Shown here piece by piece: positions 1-5,340 of a stretch of DNA of 5,933 nucleotides. The position numbers and the translations under genes were made by a program. Position 1 is the stretch's first letter, and the number at the start of each line of letters is the position of its first letter. The stretch lies in assembly GCA_947303535.1 (NCBI GenBank), contig CAMYYQ010000088.1, positions 1 through 5,933 of the forward strand, written 5' to 3'. Origin of the DNA: an uncultured Ruminococcus sp. (lineage in GTDB: Bacteria; Bacillota_A; Clostridia; Oscillospirales; Ruminococcaceae). Below the pieces are notes generated by a model. The model had not been told where the DNA came from. It saw nothing but the letters and a program-made list of their open reading frames with translations, and did not search any database.

Positions 1-528
1 CTTGCACTTCTTGTAAATGATATGCTTGATCTTTCAAAGCTTGAAAGCGGCAAGCAGAAGCTTACACCGTCAGAATTCGACATAAGGGGCAAGCTTAACG
101 AGATAATCGACCGCTTTATAGGTCTTTCCGAGAAAAACGGATATCAGATACATTTTACTCCCGATGAGTCTAAAACTGTATGCTGTGATCCTGTAAAGAT
201 AGAGCAGGTAATATACAATCTCATAAACAATGCCATAAACTATACAGGCAAGGATAAGCAGGTCTTTGTAAGACAGATAAACCAGCCTGACGGTGTTGTT
301 GTCGAAGTTGAGGACACAGGTGACGGTATCGAAGAGGACAAGATCAAGCTTATTTTTGATAAGTATTACCGCTCCGAGAACCATAAGCGTGAAGTAGTCG
401 GAACAGGACTGGGACTTTCTATAGTTAAGGCTGTGCTCAAACTCCATAATTATGATTACGGAGTACGCAGCACACTTGGAAAAGGTTCCACATTCTGGTT
501 CAAGATAAGTGATGTGAAAAAACAATAA
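1..528 (+). CDS. Sensor histidine kinase, C-terminal part (5' end outside window)
   Basis: This is the kinase core of a two-component sensor, which autophosphorylates on a histidine and passes the phosphate to a response regulator. The frame is open from base 1 (LALLVND then M at 22), so the internal ATG at 22 is not the real start; the sensor region and the phospho-accepting histidine lie upstream. The visible part begins in the second dimerisation helix (NDMLDLSKLESGK), followed by a complete HATPase_c domain: N-box EQVIYNLINNAINYT, G1 box DTGDGI, F-box FDKYYR, G2 box GTGLGLSIVK and the closing GKGSTFWF strand. All ATP-binding motifs look intact, so it should be active. It resembles the large PhoR/WalK-like class, but the signal cannot be inferred. 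A partner response regulator, if adjacent, would be upstream. No clear intrinsic terminator follows the TAA stop. Confidence 0.93.
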   Translation, partial: LALLVNDMLDLSKLESGKQKLTPSEFDIRGKLNEIIDRFIGLSEKNGYQIHFTPDESKTVCCDPVKIEQVIYNLINNAINYTGKDKQVFVRQINQPDGVVVEVEDTGDGIEEDKIKLIFDKYYRSENHKREVVGTGLGLSIVKAVLKLHNYDYGVRSTLGKGSTFWFKISDVKKQ

Positions 529-797
529 TCAATCCTGCGGCAGGGAAGTTCCTGACGGCGTGAACTCAGTATCCGTTCTTACAGATATTTTTCAGTTCTT
601 ATGACCTCTGTAAATGGTATTTCAGAACTATAAATCACCGTATACAGGCAATAATTCGTTGTGTGCTTTTTACGGCAAGTATATTGAAAGTAAGCGAATA
701 AAGCAATATTTATACAACGTTACCAAAAATACTTAAATCGTGTTGATAATTTTGTGTACTGCTCGTTTGGTTTTTTCACAGAAAATACATAATCCTG
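529..797. other. Non-coding interval without an identified gene
   Basis: About 270 bases between the histidine kinase stop and the candidate small RNA promoter. No open frame with a credible ribosome binding site was found. Weak inverted repeats are present: CCTG(CGG)CAGG at about 534-544, AGTTC/GAACT at 547-566, and AGTTCT (594-599) with AGAACT (624-629). None is followed by a T-run, so none is a convincing terminator. CACAG (777-781) and CTGTG (795-799) form an inverted repeat that ends at the extended -10 of the next promoter. Confidence 0.5.
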
Positions 798-806
798 TGC
801 TATAAT
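775..806 (+). promoter_or_regulatory. Extended -10 promoter of the candidate small RNA
   Basis: A perfect TATAAT at 801-806 is preceded by TGC at 798-800, the TGn extension that lets sigma-A promoters work with a poor -35. The best -35 candidate, TTCACA at 775-780, is 20 bases from the -10, longer than ideal. Predicted transcription start is about 812-813, exactly where the first hairpin begins. The arms CACAG (777-781) and CTGTG (795-799) flank the spacer and could be an operator. The promoter is clear; the operator is inference. Confidence 0.65.
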
Positions 807-812
807 ATATTT

Positions 813-941
813 GCTGAGGGAGAAATCCCGAAGCTGATTTTCATGGTAGTTTAATGTTTACCCCAACATTAAATTATTAAATCCCCAATAATCCCTATAT
901 CATGGCAGATGAGCTTCCTATTACGGAAGCTCGTTTGTTTT
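813..941 (+). ncRNA. Candidate small RNA (about 130 nt), family not recognised
   Basis: An independent transcription unit between the kinase and metK. It has its own extended -10 promoter, an intrinsic terminator, and no open frame with a ribosome binding site. Hairpin 1 sits at the predicted 5' end: GCT (813-815) pairs with AGC (832-834), GA (816-817) faces GA (830-831) as a possible tandem sheared pair, GGGA (818-821) pairs with TCCC (826-829), and GAAA is a GNRA tetraloop. Hairpin 2 pairs 846-858 with 865-877 (core TTTAATGTT/AACATTAAA, 13 pairs with two G-U) around the loop TACCCC (859-864). An apparently unpaired stretch with TCCCC and ATCCC (882-895) follows, then the terminator at 911-943. 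Exposed C-rich motifs are typical of Firmicutes regulatory RNAs that base-pair with Shine-Dalgarno sequences, so a trans-acting role is plausible. It could instead be a leader that ends before metK. Confidence 0.6.
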
Positions 942-943
942 CT
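911..943 (+). terminator. Intrinsic terminator of the candidate small RNA
   Basis: A perfect 8-bp stem, GAGCTTCC (911-918) with GGAAGCTC (925-932), encloses the loop TATTAC and is followed by a T-rich tract, TTTGTTTTCT, from 934. It lies about 30 bases before the metK -35 element, so it insulates metK from upstream transcription and ends the 813-941 transcript. Confidence 0.82.
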
Positions 944-975
944 ATATGTTTTTTTATATAAATTATCATTTGCTA

Positions 976-1004
976 TTGACAAATGTCTGACAATGGTGTA
1001 TAAT
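976..1004 (+). promoter_or_regulatory. Consensus sigma-A promoter of metK
   Basis: TTGACA at 976-981 and TATAAT at 999-1004 are separated by exactly 17 bases, a full match to the housekeeping consensus. Transcription should start near 1010-1011, a few bases before the P1 stem of the SAM riboswitch. Such a strong constitutive promoter fits a gene whose control is by riboswitch attenuation. Confidence 0.95.
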
Positions 1005-1014
1005 GTATCAGTAA

Positions 1015-1116
1015 CCTTATCAAGAGCGACGGAGGTAACAGGACCTGTGAAGTCGCAGCAACCCGAACGTAATGAGTCGAAGGTGCTAATTCCTGCGGTT
1101 TTTCCGAAAGATGAGG
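1015..1116 (+). promoter_or_regulatory. SAM-I (S-box) riboswitch aptamer
   Basis: The metK leader carries the conserved S-box signature. CTTATCAAGAG opens the aptamer, GCAACC lies at 1058-1063, and AAGGTGCTAATTCC at 1080-1093. P1 pairs CCTTATC (1015-1021) with GATGAGG (1110-1116), one G-U included. P2 pairs GCGAC (1026-1030) with GTCGC (1052-1056) and contains the GGAGG...TGAA kink-turn region. P4 is CGG (1096-1098) with CCG (1104-1106) around TTTTT. SAM-I aptamers bind S-adenosylmethionine and turn off methionine and SAM genes; here the controlled product is the SAM-making enzyme itself, giving direct feedback. Confidence 0.95.
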
Positions 1117-1145
1117 ACATTGGTTAACTATGGCTTCTCTTTTGG
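1104..1145 (+). promoter_or_regulatory. Antiterminator pairing of the SAM riboswitch
   Basis: CCGAAAGATGAG (1104-1115) can pair over 12 positions with CTTCTCTTTTGG (1134-1145), with one mismatch and two G-U pairs. The left arm includes the 3' strands of P4 and P1; the right arm includes most of the 5' strand of the terminator. The structure is therefore exclusive with both the SAM-bound aptamer and the terminator, which is the expected OFF-switch design: low SAM forms the antiterminator and metK is transcribed. Confidence 0.75.
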
Positions 1146-1166
1146 ATAGAGAAGTCTTTTTTATTT
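1132..1166 (+). terminator. Riboswitch-controlled intrinsic terminator
   Basis: GGCTTCTCT (1132-1140) pairs with AGAGAAGTC (1148-1156), a 9-bp stem with one G-U and the loop TTTGGAT, followed directly by TTTTTTATTTTT from 1157. It sits between the SAM aptamer and the metK ribosome binding site, where it stops transcription when SAM holds P1 closed. Confidence 0.92.
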
Positions 1167-1183
1167 TTCAGGAGGTATAATCA

Positions 1184-2368
1184 ATGAGTAAATGCTTTTT
1201 TACTTCGGAATCAGTAACTGAAGGACATCCGGATAAGATCTGTGACCAGATCTCAGACGCAGTTCTTGACGCTATCCTTGAACAGGATAAAATGGGACGA
1301 GTTGCCTGCGAGACCTGTGTTACAACAGGTATGGTCCTTTGCATGGGCGAGATCACTACATCTGCTGATGTTGACATTCCGAAGATCGCTCGTCAGGTAA
1401 TTATCGATATCGGCTATGACCGCGCTAAGTACGGTTTTGACGGTCATACCTGTGCTGTTCTTACATCTATTGACGAACAGTCACCTGATATCGCTATGGG
1501 CGTTAATGAAGCTTTTGAATACAGAGAAGAAAACAATGAGTCTGACGGACTTTCAAACGGCGCAGGAGATCAGGGCATCATGTTCGGTTATGCCTGCAAC
1601 GAGACTCCTGAGCTTATGCCTCTTCCTATCTCGCTTGCTCACAAGCTCTCACTGAAGCTTACAGAGGTACGTAAAAACGGTACCCTCCGTTATCTCCGTC
1701 CTGACGGAAAGTCACAGGTAACAGTTGAATACGACAACGGCAAGCCTGTAAGAGTTGACGCAGTTGTTGTATCATCTCAGCATTCTGCCGACGTTTCACT
1801 CAAGCAGCTCCGTAAGGATATAGAGGAGTACGTTATCAAGGCAGTTATCCCTGCTGAGCTTATGGATAAGGATACAAAGCTTTTCATCAATCCTACAGGA
1901 CGTTTCGTTGTGGGCGGTCCTCAGGGTGACAGCGGTCTTACAGGACGTAAGATCATCGTTGATACATACGGCGGATACTCACGTCACGGCGGCGGAGCAT
2001 TCAGCGGTAAGGACCCGACGAAGGTGGACAGAAGTGCAGCTTATGCTTCAAGATATATCGCTAAGAACATCGTTGCAGCAGGACTTGCTGACAAGTGCGA
2101 GGTACAGCTTTCATACGCTATCGGTGTTGCTAAGCCTATCTCTATCCTCGTTGATACATTCGGCACAGGTAAGGTCGATGAAGAAAAGCTCTCAGAAGCA
2201 GTTTCAAAGGTATTCGACCTCCGCCCTACAGCTATAATCAAGATGCTCGACCTCAGAAAGCCACAGTACAGACAGCTTGCTGCTTACGGTCATATGGGTC
2301 GTGAAGATCTTGGCGTAGCATGGGAAAAGACTGACAGAGTTGACGCACTCAAGGCTGCTCTTTCATAA
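1184..2368 (+). CDS. metK: S-adenosylmethionine synthetase (methionine adenosyltransferase)
   Basis: Makes SAM, phosphate and diphosphate from methionine and ATP in the cytoplasm; normally a tetramer needing Mg and K ions. The protein is 394 residues, the usual bacterial MetK length. Family signatures are intact: TEGHPDK (12-18, catalytic His15), [12 protein letters not shown] (126-137), [13 protein letters not shown] (244-256, ATP binding) and [16 protein letters not shown] (269-284, catalytic loop). The ATG at 1184 is supported by AGGAGG at 1170-1175, eight bases upstream, and by the standard N-terminus. A SAM-I riboswitch and terminator control expression. No intrinsic terminator is visible after the TAA, so some transcription may continue into the small genes downstream. 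Confidence 0.99.
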   Translation: MSKCFFTSESVTEGHPDKICDQISDAVLDAILEQDKMGRVACETCVTTGMVLCMGEITTSADVDIPKIARQVIIDIGYDRAKYGFDGHTCAVLTSIDEQSPDIAMGVNEAFEYREENNESDGLSNGAGDQGIMFGYACNETPELMPLPISLAHKLSLKLTEVRKNGTLRYLRPDGKSQVTVEYDNGKPVRVDAVVVSSQHSADVSLKQLRKDIEEYVIKAVIPAELMDKDTKLFINPTGRFVVGGPQGDSGLTGRKIIVDTYGGYSRHGGGAFSGKDPTKVDRSAAYASRYIAKNIVAAGLADKCEVQLSYAIGVAKPISILVDTFGTGKVDEEKLSEAVSKVFDLRPTAIIKMLDLRKPQYRQLAAYGHMGREDLGVAWEKTDRVDALKAALS

Positions 2369-2415
2369 AAACTAAATTTTTCTTTCTATAGATCAACTAT
2401 TAATCGAAGAATAAA

Positions 2416-2811
2416 ATGAATAACGTTATCAAAGAAGTATTTAATAAAACAGACGAGAAACAGGACAAGCTTACTGATAAAATCACATATTTTAATAAAA
2501 TATATGTAGATTTTTTTAATACTGAAGAACCAGGCTGGAAGATCTACATTGAAAATGTATCTTTGATTCCATATAATGAGGATACAGAAAAGAAGATTGT
2601 CCTCAGTCAAGTTGATGAATATGGTAAGCCGTGTAATAAACACTGGGGCTGGATAAATCCATATAAGAAGCCGTTTCAAATATTATTTGAGGATAATGGA
2701 AGTGATCTCGGTGACGGTTCAAAATTCATTATTTCTTTAAAGGAAGATGGCTCTGATAAGCCTGTAGAGTATACTTATGAATTGAAGAATGGCGAATGGG
2801 TCGAAATATAA
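2416..2811 (+). CDS. Hypothetical protein, 131 aa, AT-rich
   Basis: Not recognised. A 131-residue soluble, acidic-looking protein without signal peptide or membrane segment. The N-terminal 40 residues are charged and probably helical (KEVFNKTDEKQDKLTDK). The rest looks beta-rich and aromatic, with a WGWINPYKKPF segment around residues 77-87 and a closing YTYELKNGEWVEI. The start ATG at 2416 has only a weak purine stretch upstream (GAAGAATAAA), so expression may be low or the start uncertain; no better in-frame start was seen. Base use is visibly more AT-rich than in metK, with many ATA, AAT and TTT codons, which may mean recent acquisition. It lies 47 bases after metK and 27 before the next gene on the same strand, so the two small genes could be co-transcribed by readthrough. 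Confidence 0.75.
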   Translation: MNNVIKEVFNKTDEKQDKLTDKITYFNKIYVDFFNTEEPGWKIYIENVSLIPYNEDTEKKIVLSQVDEYGKPCNKHWGWINPYKKPFQILFEDNGSDLGDGSKFIISLKEDGSDKPVEYTYELKNGEWVEI

Positions 2812-2838
2812 AGAAAAACTTTCATAAGGAGTGATTGT

Positions 2839-3270
2839 ATGGCAGAGTTTGAAAATTATGCTGAGCTTAAATTTACAAATTCAGTTCTGCTGGATATTTT
2901 CAGCAGATATGCCAGTAATTCCGAAATGGCAGAGTTTGTGGCAATGGACGGTTCTATTGATATGAAGTTCAAAATGATAAACGGAGTCATGGAAACGCCT
3001 AAGTGCTGCGAACAGGTGCTAAGCCTTATGTATGCTCTTTTTGAGTGCAATCCTCGATCAGCGATCGGACGTATATACTGCGATCATCAGGTGGATATAC
3101 TTCGTGAGACTGTATACAGGCTTTCAATGGTGCTTGATGCATTCAGCGATATAAAGCTTACAATACATTCGACTACAGCTGATAAGAATGATCCCGAGAA
3201 GAAAGTTTCGACTCATACTGAGTTTACACTTAAAAAGTCTAAAACGTCAGAGACGACGGTCATTGAATGA
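2839..3270 (+). CDS. Hypothetical protein, 143 aa
   Basis: Not recognised. AAGGAG at 2826-2831, seven bases before the ATG, makes the start secure. The 143-residue product is soluble with no signal peptide. Its first half looks helical (NSVLLDIFSRYASNSEMAEF) and leads to a cysteine-containing middle (TPKCCEQVLSLMYALFECN, then RIYCDHQ). A further helix follows, then a polar, Lys/Thr-rich tail (KNDPEKKVSTHTEFTLKKSK) that is probably disordered. The Cys and His residues are not spaced as a clear zinc finger. It follows the AT-rich 131-aa gene at 27 bases, and its TGA directly abuts the bidirectional terminator, so it is the last gene of the plus-strand unit. Confidence 0.85.
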   Translation: MAEFENYAELKFTNSVLLDIFSRYASNSEMAEFVAMDGSIDMKFKMINGVMETPKCCEQVLSLMYALFECNPRSAIGRIYCDHQVDILRETVYRLSMVLDAFSDIKLTIHSTTADKNDPEKKVSTHTEFTLKKSKTSETTVIE

Positions 3271-3300
3271 AAAAAGCTCCCTTATGGGAGCTTTTTATTT
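3271..3300. terminator. Bidirectional intrinsic terminator between converging genes
   Basis: An 11-bp perfect stem, AAAAAGCTCCC (3271-3281) with GGGAGCTTTTT (3286-3296), closes a four-base loop TTAT. A T-run follows on either strand, so it can end both the plus-strand hypothetical genes and the minus-strand RadC operon. It begins right after the TGA at 3268-3270. The minus-strand TAA (3297-3295) overlaps its base, so the two coding regions are separated only by this hairpin. Confidence 0.93.
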
Positions 3301-4008
3301 ACAGCTATAGCCTGTCAGCGGTGAGGACGAGAAATCGGGGATAAGTCCGCTTTCTCTAAATGAAAAAGCGCTGTCAGCGCCTATGATTATGTGGTCAGCC
3401 AGTATTGAACCGAGCCGTAAAAGCGTATTTGAAACATTTTTTGTAAATAGTATATCGCTGTCCGACGGGAGCGATACGCCCTGAGGATGATTATGCGCCA
3501 TAAAGAATACCGTGCAGCTGCTTTTTACTGCGAAGTCAGCAATATCACGGTATGAAGCGTAGGTCTGTGACGGTGAGCCGAATGCCAGTACTTTCGTATT
3601 TACAACGCGAAATCTTTTGTTTACGGCTGTTATTATGAGCTGTTCGCCTACTGCACCAATAAAATGGCTTGTAAAGAAGCTTTTTGCCGAGTCTGAACTG
3701 TTCAGAGTAGTTATTTTGAAGCGTTCAAGGTAGAGAGTTCGGCTGAGACAGGGGATAAGCTTAATAAGCACGGCAGCCTGCTCGCTTACTTTTTTATCTT
3801 TCATCAGAAGCTCTGTATCAGCGTTGGCAAGAGCATTTATGCTGCCGTAGTCACTGAGAAGTTCCTTAGCAAGCTGTGCTGTATCACCTGTACAGGAGTA
3901 CGAAAGCAGCAGTTCCAGCTTTTCTTCCTCGGTGAGAGCATCGAAGCCTTTATCTGCATATTTGTTCCTTAGAAGCTCCCTGCGGAGCTTTTTTTCTTTG
4001 TCAGCCAT
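3295..4008 (-). CDS. RadC-family JAMM/MPN domain protein with intact metalloprotease motif
   Basis: A 237-residue RadC-type protein (UPF0758 family). The N-terminal helical region (about 1-95, GFDALTEEEKLELLL) matches the domain that precedes the JAMM fold. The JAMM core runs about 105-222: Glu122 (VGEQLII), AHNHPQG with His172 and His174, and LPSDSD with Ser182 and Asp185, so all zinc and catalytic residues are present. The canonical helix-hairpin-helix glycines are absent (DKKVSEQAA at 71-79). I chose the ATG at 4008 (MADKEKK) because it lies one base after the upstream TAA, as in a coupled operon, and the N-terminus then fits the family; a longer frame to 4095 would overlap the upstream gene by about 86 bases. 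The upstream site is only a weak AGG, so translational coupling is likely. RadC proteins were once assigned to DNA repair, but their function is not settled. Confidence 0.92.
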   Translation of the reverse strand: MADKEKKLRRELLRNKYADKGFDALTEEEKLELLLSYSCTGDTAQLAKELLSDYGSINALANADTELLMKDKKVSEQAAVLIKLIPCLSRTLYLERFKITTLNSSDSAKSFFTSHFIGAVGEQLIITAVNKRFRVVNTKVLAFGSPSQTYASYRDIADFAVKSSCTVFFMAHNHPQGVSLPSDSDILFTKNVSNTLLRLGSILADHIIIGADSAFSFRESGLIPDFSSSPLTGYSCK

Positions 4009-4009
4009 A

Positions 4010-4696
4010 TTACCTGAATGAAAATGCGCCGTTTGAACGCATTGAGAAACAGTTTTCGTTACCGTAAATGATGCAGTCTCTGAACGATATGCCAACTGCC
4101 GAAAGTATCTCGGCGAAAATACGTGTAACTATGAAGTCACTGTCCTTTGGGAGCGCAAGAGCGTTTCCGTGGTTTAGTCCGATACAGACACTGAAAGCAC
4201 CACTTTTCAGTATCATAGACGCAAGCTCTTTCTGGGAGATGCTGCCGTTTGTAATATCGTCAACAGGAAGAGTGATACTGCGCAGGAGCTCGGACTGAGC
4301 GCTCAGACAGAGAATATTGCATATCTTAGCCTGTGAGCTGCTGAACTGCTCGGAAATGCAGTCGCTCAGCTGCTTGACGGTATTGAGAGTTTCGCTGCTG
4401 TGGGAGCGTTTAAGATAGCTTGTGCTGAAATCGTGCATCAGTTTTATAAACAGCGCACCGCTGCTGCCCACACCTTCAACTTTGCACAGCTTGTCCTTAT
4501 CGGCGGAGAGAGCCTTGCCAAGGGAGCCGAACTCATCTGTGAGTGCATGAGCGATATTATTGGTATTCACCACAGGACGGGCGTAAAACAGCATAAGCTC
4601 GATAAGTTCATGCTCATATAGTGCATCAAAGCCCGAAGCAAGAAAACGTTTTCTCATGCGGCTTCTGTGTCCTGCATGAGGATTTTTGCTGTCCAT
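4010..4696 (-). CDS. RadC-family protein with degenerate (probably inactive) JAMM domain
   Basis: A 228-residue RadC paralogue of the next gene, sharing the GFDAL...E..ELML N-terminal region and the overall MPN fold. It keeps a helix-hairpin-helix-like glycine motif, KVEGVGSSGA (72-81). The JAMM residues are mostly lost. The usual HNHPxG reads LNHGNA, so the first His is Leu174 while His176 remains. PSxxD reads PKDSD, so Ser becomes Lys184 while Asp187 remains. The catalytic Glu aligns with Lys124. By family knowledge it should not be a working metalloprotease and may be a structural partner, as inactive MPN proteins are for active ones in eukaryotes. The ATG at 4696 has an excellent AGGAGGAG site. 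It begins 15 bases after the upstream regulator and ends one base before the active RadC gene. Confidence 0.88.
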   Translation of the reverse strand: MDSKNPHAGHRSRMRKRFLASGFDALYEHELIELMLFYARPVVNTNNIAHALTDEFGSLGKALSADKDKLCKVEGVGSSGALFIKLMHDFSTSYLKRSHSSETLNTVKQLSDCISEQFSSSQAKICNILCLSAQSELLRSITLPVDDITNGSISQKELASMILKSGAFSVCIGLNHGNALALPKDSDFIVTRIFAEILSAVGISFRDCIIYGNENCFSMRSNGAFSFR

Positions 4697-4711
4697 ACTG
4701 CTCCTCCTTCA

Positions 4712-4939
4712 CTATTTTCTCTTGTTTTTATTAATATCCTTTATATTAGTCCTGCCCAGTATATAGTCTACGGAAACTCCGTAAAAATCCGCAAGTATGA
4801 GCAGGTGCTCAACAGGGATAGTGCGATACCCACGTTCATAGCGTGAATACACCGTCTGGCTCGTGTGGAGCAGTTCGGCGATCTGAGTCTGATTCATGTC
4901 GTTATCTTCACGCAGGTCTTTAAGTCTTTGAAAGTACAC
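4712..4939 (-). CDS. XRE-family helix-turn-helix regulator (small, 75 aa)
   Basis: A minimal DNA-binding protein consisting of a single Cro/CI-type helix-turn-helix. RLKDLREDNDMNQTQIAELL gives helices 1 and 2, TSQTVYSRYERG the turn and recognition helix, and VEHLLILADFYGVSVDYILGRT the closing helices, followed by a short basic tail. I set the start at the GTG at 4939. The GGAG at this site is then eight bases upstream, and the protein aligns without offset to the paralogue at 5323 (VYFQRLKDLRED against MNYGRVRDLRED). The ATG at 4945 would leave only two bases to the ribosome binding site. It is the second gene of the minus-strand operon, 15 bases before the first RadC gene, and probably regulates the operon or works with its paralogue. 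Confidence 0.9.
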   Translation of the reverse strand: MYFQRLKDLREDNDMNQTQIAELLHTSQTVYSRYERGYRTIPVEHLLILADFYGVSVDYILGRTNIKDINKNKRK

Positions 4940-4993
4940 GGGCATCACTCCTTTTATGTTAAGTGTCAGAACAGTCAGGGTGTATTTTCAAAT

Positions 4994-5323
4994 TCACTCC
5001 TCATTGCCGAGAAGAACTTCGAGCCTTTCCAGCAGCCTGCCCTGATCGGTGGAGTTGAGCTTGCGGAAGCCGTTTACAAGAGCGGTCTCTTTTGCTGTCA
5101 GAGCAGATCTTGTAAGACCGCGCTTATCATCGGAGAGTCCTGCGATATAATCCAGCGATACGCCGTAGAGCTTTGCTATATTTATTGCAATATGAAGCGG
5201 TATCTCGCTTTCGCCGCATTCATAGCGCCTGTACTGCGTAAGGTGCAGAAAAAGCTTTTCAGCTGCCTCTTTCTGTGTAATATCAGCGTCCTCGCGCAGA
5301 TCACGTACTCTTCCGTAATTCAT
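4994..5323 (-). CDS. XRE-family helix-turn-helix regulator with C-terminal extension (109 aa)
   Basis: First gene of the minus-strand operon. Residues 5-65 form a Cro/CI-type helix-turn-helix (RVRDLREDADITQKEAAEKL, then LTQYRRYECGES, then IAKLYGVSLDYIAGLS), paralogous to the next gene. A helical tail of about 40 residues (LTAKETALVNGFRKLNSTDQ) follows, of the kind used for dimerisation or ligand response. I chose the ATG at 5323: GGGAG is eight bases upstream and the paralogue aligns from this residue. The TTG at 5338 has no ribosome binding site. ATGTGTTAT-like repeats and a CACAA/TTGTG palindrome surround the promoter, suggesting self-repression. A 54-base gap, with no terminator seen, separates it from the next gene. 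Confidence 0.93.
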   Translation of the reverse strand: MNYGRVRDLREDADITQKEAAEKLFLHLTQYRRYECGESEIPLHIAINIAKLYGVSLDYIAGLSDDKRGLTRSALTAKETALVNGFRKLNSTDQGRLLERLEVLLGNEE

Positions 5324-5340
5324 TTCATCAACTCCCAAAT

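Noticed and set aside
533..566. Terminator for the histidine kinase gene
   Set aside because: The CCTG/CAGG and AGTTC/GAACT hairpins are short and lack a following T-run.
909..1127. A small plus-strand open frame over the metK leader
   Set aside because: It overlaps the small RNA terminator, the metK promoter and the SAM aptamer, all of which explain the sequence; it has no ribosome binding site.
4010..4095. An N-terminal extension of the downstream RadC to 4095 (MAYRSETASF...)
   Set aside because: It would overlap the upstream RadC gene by about 86 bases in another frame, has no RadC similarity, and the ATG at 4008 sits one base after the upstream stop, as expected for coupling.
3295..4696. 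CBASS or ubiquitin-like defence system based on the JAB domains
   Set aside because: No cyclase, effector, E1, E2 or ubiquitin-like gene is present; the domains carry the RadC N-terminal region rather than a stand-alone JAB fold.
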